From the NCBI RefSeq assembly GCF_900099655.1, contig NZ_FNDC01000004.1, positions 62,001 through 126,000 of the forward strand: a stretch of DNA of 64,000 nt, read 5' to 3'. Below are positions 42,340 through 50,568 of this stretch, in pieces. The notes below the pieces were generated by a model that did not search any database, was not told the DNA's origin, and saw nothing but the letters and a program-made list of their open reading frames with translations. Numbering within the stretch: the stretch's first letter is position 1; each line of letters begins with the position of its first letter. The DNA is from Planococcus glaciei. GTDB taxonomy: Bacteria > Bacillota > Bacilli > Bacillales_A > Planococcaceae. Both the position numbers and the translations under genes were made by a program.

Positions 42340-43368
42340 ATGAAGAAATGGACAGCAACCGCAGGTGTACTGGCGATGACGGCGATGCTCACAGCGTGCA
42401 GCGGGGAAGAAGCGGCAAATAATGCAGAAGCGGAAGGCACTGGTGCGGGCATTTCCGGTTCACTTGATTTCTATACGTCTCAACCCGATGCGGATGCGCA
42501 GGCATTGGTCAACGCGTTCACGGAAAAGAATCCCGATGTGGAAGTCAGCATTTTCCGTTCAGGCACAGAAGAAGTGGTATCGAAAATCCAGGCGGAAGAC
42601 CAGGCAGGAGATATTCAGGCTGATGTCTTGCTGGTGGCGGATTCTGTGACATTCGAGAATTTCAAAAAAGAAGAGCTGCTGCTTCCATATAAGTCACCGG
42701 AAGCGGAAGCCATCGATGAAGCCTATGTGGATCCCGATGGCACTTATACCGGAACAAAAGTGATGGCGACCGGACTGATCGTCAATACGAATGAAGTAAA
42801 AGATTTGCCGGACAGCTGGTCTGTGTTGACGGAAAAAGCGGCGAAAGGCAAAGCGGTGATGCCAAGCCCGTTGTATTCCGGAGCAGCCGCTTACAACTTG
42901 GGCGTGGTCACGAAGCAGGACGGCATGGGCTGGGAATTCTATGAAGACATGCGTGCCAATGACATCACCATTACGCAAGGAAACGGCGCCGTGCTGGAAG
43001 GCGTTGCGATGGGGGAACAGCAGTACGGCATGATTGTTGATTATTTAGCAGCGCAAGCGAAGAGCGACGGATCTCCTGTGGAATTGGTGTATCCGAAAGA
43101 AGGCGTACCGGTCATTACTGAGCCGGTAGGCATTCTGGCAAATACCGATAACGAAGAAGCGGCCCAGGCATTTGTTGATTTTGTGCTGTCGGAAGAAGGG
43201 CAGGAACTGGCGTCAGATCAGGGCTATACGCCGATTCGGGAAGGCATTGAAGCGCCGGAAGGCTTAAAATCATTGGACGAAATAAAGGTATTGGAGGCTG
43301 ATTCGGCGGAACTGCTCCAAACGCGAGATGACGACAAAGCAAAATTCGGGGAAATCTTCGGTCAATGA
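42340..43368 (+). CDS. ABC transporter substrate-binding lipoprotein (family 1; phosphonate or Fe3+ type)
   Basis: A 342-aa lipoprotein: lipobox LTAC (Cys about 20), then an extracellular solute-binding fold (LDFYTSQPDADAQALVNAFTE near residues 43-63; MATGLIVNTNEV near 142-153). Iron-binding FbpA/AfuA proteins and 2-aminoethylphosphonate-binding PhnS proteins belong to this group. The tyrosine pair typical of iron binders was not recognised near the C-terminus. Given the Pho box upstream, an organophosphorus ligand is more likely. ATG 42340 follows GAGGGGG. Confidence 0.78.
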   Translation: MKKWTATAGVLAMTAMLTACSGEEAANNAEAEGTGAGISGSLDFYTSQPDADAQALVNAFTEKNPDVEVSIFRSGTEEVVSKIQAEDQAGDIQADVLLVADSVTFENFKKEELLLPYKSPEAEAIDEAYVDPDGTYTGTKVMATGLIVNTNEVKDLPDSWSVLTEKAAKGKAVMPSPLYSGAAAYNLGVVTKQDGMGWEFYEDMRANDITITQGNGAVLEGVAMGEQQYGMIVDYLAAQAKSDGSPVELVYPKEGVPVITEPVGILANTDNEEAAQAFVDFVLSEEGQELASDQGYTPIREGIEAPEGLKSLDEIKVLEADSAELLQTRDDDKAKFGEIFGQ

Positions 43369-43398
43369 CCGATTTTCCTGGAGTAAGGAGTTAACAAC

Positions 43399-45141
43399 AT
43401 GATGGTAAAACAGCAGGCAATCGGAGAGAGGAAAAAGGGGCTGCCTTCTTTCTCTCTCTTTTTTCAAAACAAAAACTTCTATAAAGGCATCGGCCTGCTT
43501 GCGGTATTTCTGCTTTTCCTGCTGCCGGTGCTCCGGCTCGTCTGGCTCAGTTTCGTTAATAAAAGCGGGCTGACGCTGCACTATTACCAACAGGTGCTGC
43601 AGGAAGCAGCGACTTGGGTGACAGTCCAGAATACGCTGATTGTTGTACTGGGATCTACGCTGCTGGCGCTTGCGTTGGGCGTTTCCTTTTCCTGGATTGT
43701 CGCTTACGTCGAAGTGAGCGGAAAACGGGCGATGCAGCTGTTCATTTTTCTGCCCTTTATCATTCCTTCCTATATCACGACACTGGCATGGACACAGTTT
43801 TTCAGTGGATCAGGTCCGGTAGCGGCGTTATTGGCGATGCTGCCCGGAAATTTAGAGGTGCCGAATTTGTACAGCATCGGCGGTATCATCCTGCTCCTTG
43901 GCTTGTCGCATTACCCGCTTGTGTACCTTTTCACAGTGAATGTCTTCCGGAAGATTCCGCGTGATTTGGAAGAAGCGGCAGCGACGTCCGGCTTGTCGAA
44001 AAAACAGGCATTCCGGAAAGTGGTGCTCCCGCTGGCTCTTCCTGGCATCGCAAGCGGAGGCTTGATTGCCTTTTTATCGAATCTTGACAATTTCGGGATA
44101 CCTGCGTTTTTAGGCACCCCGTCAAATATCCGGGTGCTCAGCACTTATATTTATGAGCAGGTCGTGGGTTTTGGTCCGGAAGCATTCTCGCGGGCAGCCG
44201 TATTATCGGTCCTGTTAGGGGTTATTGCACTTTTCGGCACGCTGCTGCAATGGTTTTTGCTGCGGCGGAGCCGCGTCACGGAGACAGCGCGCAGTGATTC
44301 GGAGCCGCGCATTTTCCTGAAGCCTGCCAAAAGAAGAGTGCTGGAAGTTTCGCTCTGGGCGTTTTTGCTGGTAACGAGCGTGATGCCGCTGATGGCAATG
44401 GCTGCATTGTCGCTGATTTCTGCATACGGCGTGCCGTTTACATTGGAGAATTTGTCTTTGAAAAACTATGAGCATGTATTTTTAATTGATGCAAAACCGG
44501 CGGCTGCATTAGCGAACAGCCTTAAGCTCGCGCTGGTTACAATGGCCATTTGCTTGATTCTGGGCACAATGCTCGCCTATCTCCGGTTTAAATACCCGGA
44601 TTGGAGCACAAAAACAGCGGAATTGTTCATCACAATTCCGTATGCGCTGCCTGGAACCGTATTCGCACTTTGCATGATTTTCATGTGGATGGAACCGGTG
44701 CCTGGCTGGAATCCGGGAATTTACGGGACCGTACTGATTCTTTTTATCGCCTACACCACCCGGTTTCTCGTGCTGCAGATCCGCGGCAGCCACACGGCAT
44801 TCCTGCAAATCGATCCATCGATGGAAGAGGCGGCTAGAATAGCGGGCGCAAGGGGCTGGACGAAGTGGCGCAGGATTTTATTGCCCTTATTGTTTCCGGG
44901 CATACTCGGCGGCGCCTTGCTGGTCTTTTTGATGGCTTTGACGGAACTCACCGTGTCGAGCCTGCTGTGGTCTTCCGGCTCTGAAACGGTTGGCGTCGTC
45001 ATTTTCAGCTACGAACAGGCCGGCTATTCGACTTATTCGACTGCGTTCTCAACGATTCTTGTGCTGGGCATTCTGCTCGGCGGCGCCTTGTATATGGGGC
45101 TTGGCAAGCTATGGGACAGAAAGGTGCTGAAAGCAAAATGA
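43399..45141 (+). CDS. ABC transporter permease with two fused membrane domains
   Basis: A 580-aa permease with two BPD-type transmembrane domains (about residues 70-300 and 370-570), each with an EAA loop: EEAAATSGLSKKQAFRKVVLPLALPG near 192-217 and EEAARIAGARGWTKWRRILLPLLFPG near 475-500. Fused double permeases occur in the Fe3+ (FbpB) and in the 2-aminoethylphosphonate (PhnU-like) importers. The stop overlaps the ATPase start (ATGA). Confidence 0.88.
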   Translation: MMVKQQAIGERKKGLPSFSLFFQNKNFYKGIGLLAVFLLFLLPVLRLVWLSFVNKSGLTLHYYQQVLQEAATWVTVQNTLIVVLGSTLLALALGVSFSWIVAYVEVSGKRAMQLFIFLPFIIPSYITTLAWTQFFSGSGPVAALLAMLPGNLEVPNLYSIGGIILLLGLSHYPLVYLFTVNVFRKIPRDLEEAAATSGLSKKQAFRKVVLPLALPGIASGGLIAFLSNLDNFGIPAFLGTPSNIRVLSTYIYEQVVGFGPEAFSRAAVLSVLLGVIALFGTLLQWFLLRRSRVTETARSDSEPRIFLKPAKRRVLEVSLWAFLLVTSVMPLMAMAALSLISAYGVPFTLENLSLKNYEHVFLIDAKPAAALANSLKLALVTMAICLILGTMLAYLRFKYPDWSTKTAELFITIPYALPGTVFALCMIFMWMEPVPGWNPGIYGTVLILFIAYTTRFLVLQIRGSHTAFLQIDPSMEEAARIAGARGWTKWRRILLPLLFPGILGGALLVFLMALTELTVSSLLWSSGSETVGVVIFSYEQAGYSTYSTAFSTILVLGILLGGALYMGLGKLWDRKVLKAK

Positions 45142-46214
45142 TTGATGTTCAAGATGTTTCAAAAAAATACGGAGATTTTACAGCGCTGCATACCGTGGAT
45201 CTGAAAATAAAAAAAGGAGAATTTATTGCCGTGCTGGGTCCGTCCGGCTGCGGCAAGACGACGCTTTTGAAATTGCTCGCGGGCTTCATGGGGCCGACAG
45301 AAGGCAGCATCGCCATGGACGGCATGCAAGTGGCAACAGCGAAAAAAGTTGTCCCGCCGGAAAAGCGCAACATCGGCATGGTGTTCCAGTCGTTTGCCTT
45401 GTGGCCGCATATGAGCGTCGCTGACCATGTCAAATTTCCGCTCGAATACCATCCGAACCGGAAAAAAGGAAGCAAGGCGGAACTCGAAAGCCGGGTTCAG
45501 GAAGTGCTCGGCCTTGTCGGGCTGGAAACATTTGCGAAACGCTATCCGTCAGAACTTTCCGGTGGCCAGAAACAGCGGGTAGCACTGGCGCGTGCGATTG
45601 CACCGCTGCCGAACCTGCTGCTGATGGATGAACCGTTCAGCGCACTGGATGTTGAATTGCGGATGGAGATGCGGAAAGAAATACAGAAATTGCACAAGGA
45701 AACGGGCGCTTCCATCGTTTTTGTGACGCATGACCAAAGCGAGGCATTGGCGATTGCAGATAAAATTGTGGTGATGAATGCCGGCCGGATTGAACAAATC
45801 GCTCCTCCGGAAGTAATTTATACGCGTCCGGAAACGCCATTTGTCGCTTCGTTTGTCGGCAAATGCAACCTGGTCGAAGGGCAGTGGAAAACGGAAGGGT
45901 TTGTGCCGGATGGGGATGCCAAAAGCGTCTGGCCGGATCTTGGCGTGGCCCGCAGCTTTAAAGCAAATGGCATCTGCCCGGTACGGCCGGAGCAATTGCA
46001 ATTAGCTTTGGCAGGAAACGCAGGGCTTCAAGGCCAGGTTTCGTTTGTTCAATACCAAGGAAATGAAATTCATTATACGGTCGAAGTGGATGGGACAATG
46101 TGGACGGTTCATGAGCCGGTTTACGCTCCAAGGTTCCATGTGGGGGATGCTGTTTCCGTTTCCTTAAAGACGGCAGTCCTGCAGGAGAGAGAATTGACTG
46201 CGGTTCTGAAGTGA
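45138..46214 (+). CDS. ABC transporter ATP-binding protein
   Basis: A 358-aa ATPase powering the importer. Walker A GPSGCGKTT near residues 36-44, Q-loop VFQSFALWPH near 87-96, signature LSGGQKQRVALARAIA near 146-161, Walker B LLLMDEPFSALD near 167-178, and H-loop VFVTHDQSEA near 201-210. A TOBE-like C-terminal domain (about 290-358) follows. The ATG at 45138 is chosen since it overlaps the permease stop; the longer in-frame ORF extends into that gene. Confidence 0.93.
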   Translation: MIDVQDVSKKYGDFTALHTVDLKIKKGEFIAVLGPSGCGKTTLLKLLAGFMGPTEGSIAMDGMQVATAKKVVPPEKRNIGMVFQSFALWPHMSVADHVKFPLEYHPNRKKGSKAELESRVQEVLGLVGLETFAKRYPSELSGGQKQRVALARAIAPLPNLLLMDEPFSALDVELRMEMRKEIQKLHKETGASIVFVTHDQSEALAIADKIVVMNAGRIEQIAPPEVIYTRPETPFVASFVGKCNLVEGQWKTEGFVPDGDAKSVWPDLGVARSFKANGICPVRPEQLQLALAGNAGLQGQVSFVQYQGNEIHYTVEVDGTMWTVHEPVYAPRFHVGDAVSVSLKTAVLQERELTAVLK

Positions 46215-46240
46215 AAGCGTGATTGAATCTTGATGAGCGC

Positions 46241-46416
46241 ATATAAAAGTTACTAAACGCAAATAAAAAATTGGAGAAGCCGTCTTCTTCTTAGCAATTT
46301 TGCTTGCGAAAAGCAACCAATCCAGGGATTTGGCCGTTATCTTGAAGACGAAAAGTGTTCGGAACTTGCTGAACGCACACAAATTCCGACAAGCGCGCAT
46401 AAAACAAAAAACTCGG
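46241..46416 (+). repeat. Decayed 20-bp-period repeats (two clusters)
   Basis: Units at 46241-46260 and 46261-46280 (ATATAAAAGTTACTAAACGC and the next) and at 46377-46396 and 46397-46416 (ending in GCGC, then GCATAAAAC...). They follow the RGATAAA...ACGC pattern but are weaker than the array at 38561. They lie between the ABC operon and the convergent DUF2798 gene. Confidence 0.45.
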
Positions 46417-46444
46417 AAACCGCCAACCGGTTTCCGAGTTTTTC
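46410..46444. terminator. Bidirectional terminator
   Basis: AACTCGGAAACCG pairs with CGGTTTCCGAGTT around a short loop, with T run on the plus strand and A run on the left. It lies between the ABC operon and the DUF2798 gene. Confidence 0.88.
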
Positions 46445-46488
46445 TGCATCTTTTTTCGTTGTCTGGGAGCGTTTTGTTAATTTTGCAC

Positions 46489-46989
46489 TTATGCTGCAAC
46501 TGCCGCTTTTCGGTCCTGTGCTTCATGCAGTTTCACCATAATGAAACGTGCGATGGGCTGGATGACCAGGCTTTCTGCGGCAAGTACGATGGCAAAGTTG
46601 CGCGGCCAGTACTGCAGCCAATTGCTGAAGAGTTCCGAGTGGAAACCATTGCCGACAACATCGCCGATCAAAGTCATCGCCGCGGACATCCCGAGAACAG
46701 TAAAGACGATGCGGAACATGATTTTTGAGTTGAAGCTGTCCGAAGGCTTTGTGAATTTAGCGGTCAGGGATTCGGCAATACGGCCGAAAATAGTAGGTTC
46801 AATGATCATGACAATGATCCACATGATTGGCAGCATTTTTAAGATGGAAAAAGCAATCTCCCCATTAAAATCTCCGGCAAAATAGACGGTGCTGAACGTG
46901 GTCATAAATAAAACCGTTAAAGTAGAGATGATGGTGCCATATAATAGGCCCTCTTTGCCATTGCGCGGCAATCTTTTTTCTTGATGCAT
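46489..46989 (-). CDS. DUF2798-family membrane protein
   Basis: A 166-aa protein with four membrane segments arranged as two similar halves (LLYGTIISTLTVLFMTTF near residues 15-32 and MFRIVFTVLGMSAAMTLIG near 90-108), matching the DUF2798 family of unknown function. The ATG at 46989 follows GGAAAGGAAG; the longer ORF extension upstream lacks a ribosome site. Single-gene unit. Confidence 0.75.
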   Translation of the reverse strand: MHQEKRLPRNGKEGLLYGTIISTLTVLFMTTFSTVYFAGDFNGEIAFSILKMLPIMWIIVMIIEPTIFGRIAESLTAKFTKPSDSFNSKIMFRIVFTVLGMSAAMTLIGDVVGNGFHSELFSNWLQYWPRNFAIVLAAESLVIQPIARFIMVKLHEAQDRKAAVAA

Positions 46990-47322
46990 GTTATTCTTCC
47001 TTTCCAAAAGCTTTTCTTGACCTTGGCATTCCATTAAATGATGTACGAAGAAAGCGAGGGACGCAGTTATAAAGGCAAGTTTATCAGGCAGATCAATAGA
47101 GGATGTCCATTGATGGTCTGTATGAAACATTTCGATAGTCTCTACTCCAGCTCGCTGTACATATTGGATAAGCTGTTTTGCAGTTATGCTTAATTTAAAT
47201 TGGTGCTCCGCTCAGTCTGTTTTCAACCTTAACAAAGTTTTTGGCTTTTTCGTAAGTGTCTATTGTGTGTCTTTTTTGTTTTAAAATTCCTTAATTTTCC
47301 TTTTGCATCAGAAGCTGGAATA

Positions 47323-47348
47323 GTTTAGGGGCTCTACCAATAGGGAAA
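47323..47348 (+). promoter_or_regulatory. Sigma-B-type promoter
   Basis: GTTTAG (47323-47328), 14-bp spacer, GGGAAA (47343-47348) fits the sigma-B consensus GTTTAA-N12-15-GGGWAW with one -35 mismatch. It lies 58 bp before the start of a gene whose B. subtilis relative (ydaG) belongs to the general-stress regulon. The rest of the 46990-47406 gap shows nothing else. Confidence 0.7.
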
Positions 47349-47406
47349 GAATATAGAATGTAGAAGCAGTTAAGCCTTTTGGAACTATTTTTAGGAGGAG
47401 ATTACG

Positions 47407-47925
47407 ATGGCAAACCATACAACGTCTAACCAAGAAGCAATCGAAAAAGTCAAAGAGCTGATAAAAGACATCGAAGTGGCAATGTTCACCACCATTTCGA
47501 ATGGCAAAGCGGTGTCGCGTCCGATGCAGACGCAGGAAACCGAGTTTGACGGAGACCTTTGGTTCATGACGATGAAAGACACGTCGAAATACCAGGAAAT
47601 CCTGGAGAACCCTAGTGTGAACTTGGCTTATTCAGGCAAGTCCTATGTTTCCATCAGCGGAACGGCGGAATTCAGCGAAGACCTTGAAAAGAAAAAAGAA
47701 TACTGGAATCCAGTATTCGGCAAATTGCTTGAAACGACGTATGATGACCCGAATGTCGTGTTGATCAAAGTGACGCCGGAGACCGCGGAATATTGGGAAT
47801 CCGGAACCACGCTAAAAACTGTGAAAAAATTTGCGAAAAAGCTGACGACCAAAGAAACCATGGGCGAAGACGATGAATTGAACGATACCGTTGAATTCGA
47901 ACGCCATTACGGCAGCGACAGCTGA
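47407..47925 (+). CDS. Pyridoxamine 5'-phosphate oxidase-fold general stress protein (YdaG/GSP26-like)
   Basis: A 172-aa soluble flavin- or heme-binding split-barrel protein (VAMFTTISNGKAVSRPMQTQE near residues 24-44; LWFMTMKDTSKYQEI near 51-65). Relatives are stress-induced and of unclear reaction. The sigma-B-type promoter upstream fits that role. ATG 47407 follows AGGAGG. Confidence 0.88.
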   Translation: MANHTTSNQEAIEKVKELIKDIEVAMFTTISNGKAVSRPMQTQETEFDGDLWFMTMKDTSKYQEILENPSVNLAYSGKSYVSISGTAEFSEDLEKKKEYWNPVFGKLLETTYDDPNVVLIKVTPETAEYWESGTTLKTVKKFAKKLTTKETMGEDDELNDTVEFERHYGSDS

Positions 47926-47941
47926 ATAGAAACAGAGTAGG

Positions 47942-47967
47942 GGCCAGCCGCAAAGGCTGGCCTTTTG
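47942..47967 (+). terminator. Terminator of the stress protein gene
   Basis: GGCCAGCC / GGCTGGCC stem with a 5-nt loop followed by TTTTG. Confidence 0.88.
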
Positions 47968-48043
47968 CTTGGAGAAAAGGTTTATCTTTACCGGGAATTC
48001 GCTTAGAGTAAAAGAAAGAAGCATTTTGCAGAGGATGAGAATT

Positions 48044-48994
48044 GTGAAGTTTTTTGCCACCCATGAAGAACAGATTGCCATACTGCAAGAACGCGGGCTG
48101 GTTGTAGCAGACGAAGCGGCGGCGAAACGCATTTTGTCGCGCGAGAACTACTACGCGCTGATCGATGGCTATAAAGAGCCGTTTCTCGAGAAGGACGAGC
48201 GGCTGAACCCGTATCAAATTGAGCAATATACCGTAGGGACGGAGTTCAGCCATATTTATGCGCTGTACCGCTTTGACCGGGAGCTGCGGATGCTGCTGCT
48301 CAATGAACTGCTGAAATTCGAAAAGAACATAAAGTCGAAGATTGCGTACCGCTTCTCTGAAAAGTTCCGGGAACAGGACAGCTTTTTGGAGCCGGTGCAT
48401 TACAGTCCTGACTCCCAGCATTTTCACGAACGGGACCGCATCATTTCGACGCTCGCCAACTTGATCAAAAGCCATAAAAAGCGCGACCGGGTACGCTATC
48501 CCGCCATCCGCGACTTTTTCGACAAACACCGGAACGTGCCGCTGTGGGTGCTCGCCAATTTTCTGTCGCTCGGGCAGATCACCAACTTTTATACCGTAAT
48601 CGACGAAGAATTGAGGGAGCGCATTGCCCGTGACTTTGCGGAGGAGTACAGCGAAGAATACAGCGGCATCCGATTGAAAGCGAAGGAAATTGACGCCATC
48701 TTGAAAGTGGCTTTTCCGTACCGCAACAAATCGGCGCACGAAGAAGTGCTGTACCGTTATCGGTTGCCGCATCCGGTGGAACTCGGCGGACTGGAACAAA
48801 GCCTAGGAATGGCGAAAGGAAGTTTGAGCAATGGAACGGTTTGTTCCATGGTGACCTTGCTGAAACTGGTGCTCGCAAAAGATGAGTACGATGTATTTTC
48901 AATAGAACTCGAAAGGCTGCTCGGTGAACTTGAAAGCGCCATTATGGAGACGGCTTATGAAAAAATCATGAAGGATATGGGCTATAAAGAATAA
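48044..48994 (+). CDS. Abi_2 (AbiD/AbiF-like) family protein with HEPN-type motif
   Basis: A 316-aa protein of the Abi_2 family, linked to abortive phage infection. THEEQIAILQERGL near residues 6-19 and ENYYALIDGYKEPFL near 34-48 are family hallmarks; RNKSAH (Arg227 to His232) fits the Rx4H motif of HEPN ribonucleases. GTG 48044 is preferred because GAGG lies 9 nt upstream; longer in-frame starts lack a site. No toxin/antitoxin partner or other defence gene is adjacent. Defence activity is inferred from the family only. Confidence 0.78.
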   Translation: MKFFATHEEQIAILQERGLVVADEAAAKRILSRENYYALIDGYKEPFLEKDERLNPYQIEQYTVGTEFSHIYALYRFDRELRMLLLNELLKFEKNIKSKIAYRFSEKFREQDSFLEPVHYSPDSQHFHERDRIISTLANLIKSHKKRDRVRYPAIRDFFDKHRNVPLWVLANFLSLGQITNFYTVIDEELRERIARDFAEEYSEEYSGIRLKAKEIDAILKVAFPYRNKSAHEEVLYRYRLPHPVELGGLEQSLGMAKGSLSNGTVCSMVTLLKLVLAKDEYDVFSIELERLLGELESAIMETAYEKIMKDMGYKE

Positions 48995-48998
48995 AAGC

Positions 48999-49033
48999 AA
49001 AACGCCGCTTCCAACAAGGAAGGCGGCGTTTTC
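48999..49033. terminator. Bidirectional terminator between convergent genes
   Basis: AAAACGCCGCTTCC pairs with GGAAGGCGGCGTTTT (one bulge) over a 5-nt loop, T run both ways. It touches the stop of the glycosylase gene on the opposite strand. Confidence 0.88.
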
Positions 49034-49538
49034 AGATGAATTTTTTCAACCCTTTATAAATCTCGACAATGTCATCCAGCTTTATGCGCACCAAGCCGCT
49101 CGATGAAGGGCAGACATATTCGATGGTGCCTGGCACTACTGGGTCTTCCTGGACGCCCCACTGGATAGCGCGTTTTTTGCTGTATTCCTGATAGACGCCT
49201 TTGCCGACAAAACAGACAGCTTTTGGCTGGTACATTTTGATTTTTCGCTGCAAAATAGCAGCGCCTTCTGCATACTCCTTTTTGGAAATTTCAGCTGCTT
49301 CTTTTGTTGGACGGTCAACAATATTCGTCAACCCGTATCCAAGTTCAAGCAGTTCATTGTTTTCATCTGGAGCATATTTTCGGGGCGTCAGTCCGGCTTC
49401 ATAAAGGATTTTCCAAAACCGGTTGGTCGGGTTGGCGTAATGGAAGCCGGTTTCGGAAGAGCGGATGCTCGGGTTAAAGCCGACAAACAGGACTTTCAAA
49501 TCTTTTTGCAAATGATCGGGGATGGGTTCCAGGTGCAA
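49032..49538 (-). CDS. mug: Mismatch-specific (G:U/T) DNA glycosylase, Mug type
   Basis: A 168-aa DNA repair glycosylase of the uracil-DNA-glycosylase superfamily, removing uracil or thymine from mispairs. Motif 1 is VLFVGFNPSIRSSETGFHYANP near residues 16-37 (Asn activates water in the Mug class), motif 2 is CPSSSGLVR near 143-151. TTG 49538 is the only start consistent with the N-terminus and has AAAGGAG upstream. Confidence 0.85.
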   Translation of the reverse strand: MHLEPIPDHLQKDLKVLFVGFNPSIRSSETGFHYANPTNRFWKILYEAGLTPRKYAPDENNELLELGYGLTNIVDRPTKEAAEISKKEYAEGAAILQRKIKMYQPKAVCFVGKGVYQEYSKKRAIQWGVQEDPVVPGTIEYVCPSSSGLVRIKLDDIVEIYKGLKKFI

Positions 49539-49560
49539 CAGAATTCAGCTCCTTTGATAT

Positions 49561-49588
49561 AAAAAGCAAACCCCTAAAAGGGGTTTGC
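49561..49588 (-). terminator. Terminator of the SDR gene
   Basis: GCAAACCCCT / AGGGGTTTGC hairpin (49566-49588) with a T run on the minus strand, between the glycosylase start and the SDR stop. Confidence 0.9.
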
Positions 49589-49600
49589 CGGCCGTTCAAT

Positions 49601-50350
49601 TTATTTGGTGTTGGTGAAACCGCCGTCGATGCGGATCACTTCGCCGTTGATGTATTCCGCTTTAGACGTTAGCAGGAACGTGACAAGCTCTGCCACTTCG
49701 TCGGCTGTACCCAAGCGTCTTTGCGGAATGCCGCCTGTCGCATTGGCTTTCATTTCCGGATTCGCTTCGTAGAACGCTTTGACCATTGGTGTTTCGGTTG
49801 GCCCTGGCGCAATCGCATTGACGCGAAGCCCGTCTTTGGCGTATTCCGCGACCATGCTCTTTGTCAAACCGACAATGCCGTGTTTCGTTGCAGAATACGT
49901 AACAACCGAATCCTGCCCGATGACGCCGGCGCTTGATGCCGTGTTCACGATCGAGCCGCCGCCGTTTTTCAGCATTACTTCAGCAACGTAGCGCACGCCG
50001 TACAAAGCGCCCATCAAGTTGATGCCGACAATCTGCTCGATTTCGCTGATGTCTGTATCGAGGAAGAATTTCCCGCTTCCGGAAATTCCGGCATTGTTGA
50101 AGAAATAGTCGATGCTTCCAAAGTGCTCAACGGTTTGGTCAACATATTTTTTTACTTCTTCGGCTTTTGAAACATCCGCTTTGATGAAAATGGCATCCGG
50201 CCCAAGTTCTTTCACCATCTCGACGGTTTCGTTTCCGCCTTTTTCACTGACGTCCACGACTGCGATGTTGACGCCTTCTTTTGCTAAGCGGACGGCTGTT
50301 GCTTGCCCTAAGCCGCTTCCGCCTCCTGTAATAATTGCTGTTTTGCTCAT
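49601..50350 (-). CDS. Short-chain dehydrogenase/reductase (classical SDR)
   Basis: A 249-aa NAD(P)-dependent oxidoreductase. Cofactor motif GGGSGLGQ near residues 9-16, NNAGISG near 88-94, and the catalytic Ser (near 138), YSATK Tyr-x3-Lys (near 152-156). The acidic residue at the end of the second strand (VVDVSEK) suggests NAD(H). ATG 50350 follows GGAGG at a normal distance; a TTG codon earlier is less likely. Substrate unknown; glucose dehydrogenase-like and 3-oxoacyl-reductase-like members share these motifs. Confidence 0.9.
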   Translation of the reverse strand: MSKTAIITGGGSGLGQATAVRLAKEGVNIAVVDVSEKGGNETVEMVKELGPDAIFIKADVSKAEEVKKYVDQTVEHFGSIDYFFNNAGISGSGKFFLDTDISEIEQIVGINLMGALYGVRYVAEVMLKNGGGSIVNTASSAGVIGQDSVVTYSATKHGIVGLTKSMVAEYAKDGLRVNAIAPGPTETPMVKAFYEANPEMKANATGGIPQRRLGTADEVAELVTFLLTSKAEYINGEVIRIDGGFTNTK

Positions 50351-50530
50351 CAAAAATCAACCTCCATTCAATAAATAAAAAACTACCTTTTAATTGTATT
50401 CCTCAAATATCTTGAATTAAAACAATCTGCCTGAAAAGCAGAAACGCGGGCAATTCCGAAAGAAACGAACAATCAAGCATTTCTGATAAGAAATGGCAAT
50501 GTGAAAGCCGATCTAGAAGAGAGGCATATG

Positions 50531-50558
50531 AAAAAGGCCTCCGCAATTAGCGAAGGCC
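50531..50558 (-). terminator. Terminator of the MFS exporter gene
   Basis: GGCCTTCGC / GCGGAGGCC hairpin (one wobble pair) with five T on the minus strand, 11 bases after the MFS stop. Confidence 0.88.
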
Positions 50559-50568
50559 CTAAGATGAA

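Noticed and set aside
42340..46214. Fur-regulated Fe3+ importer
   Set aside because: No Fur-box-like sequence was found upstream, whereas regularly spaced PhoP repeats are present; kept only as the alternative substrate.
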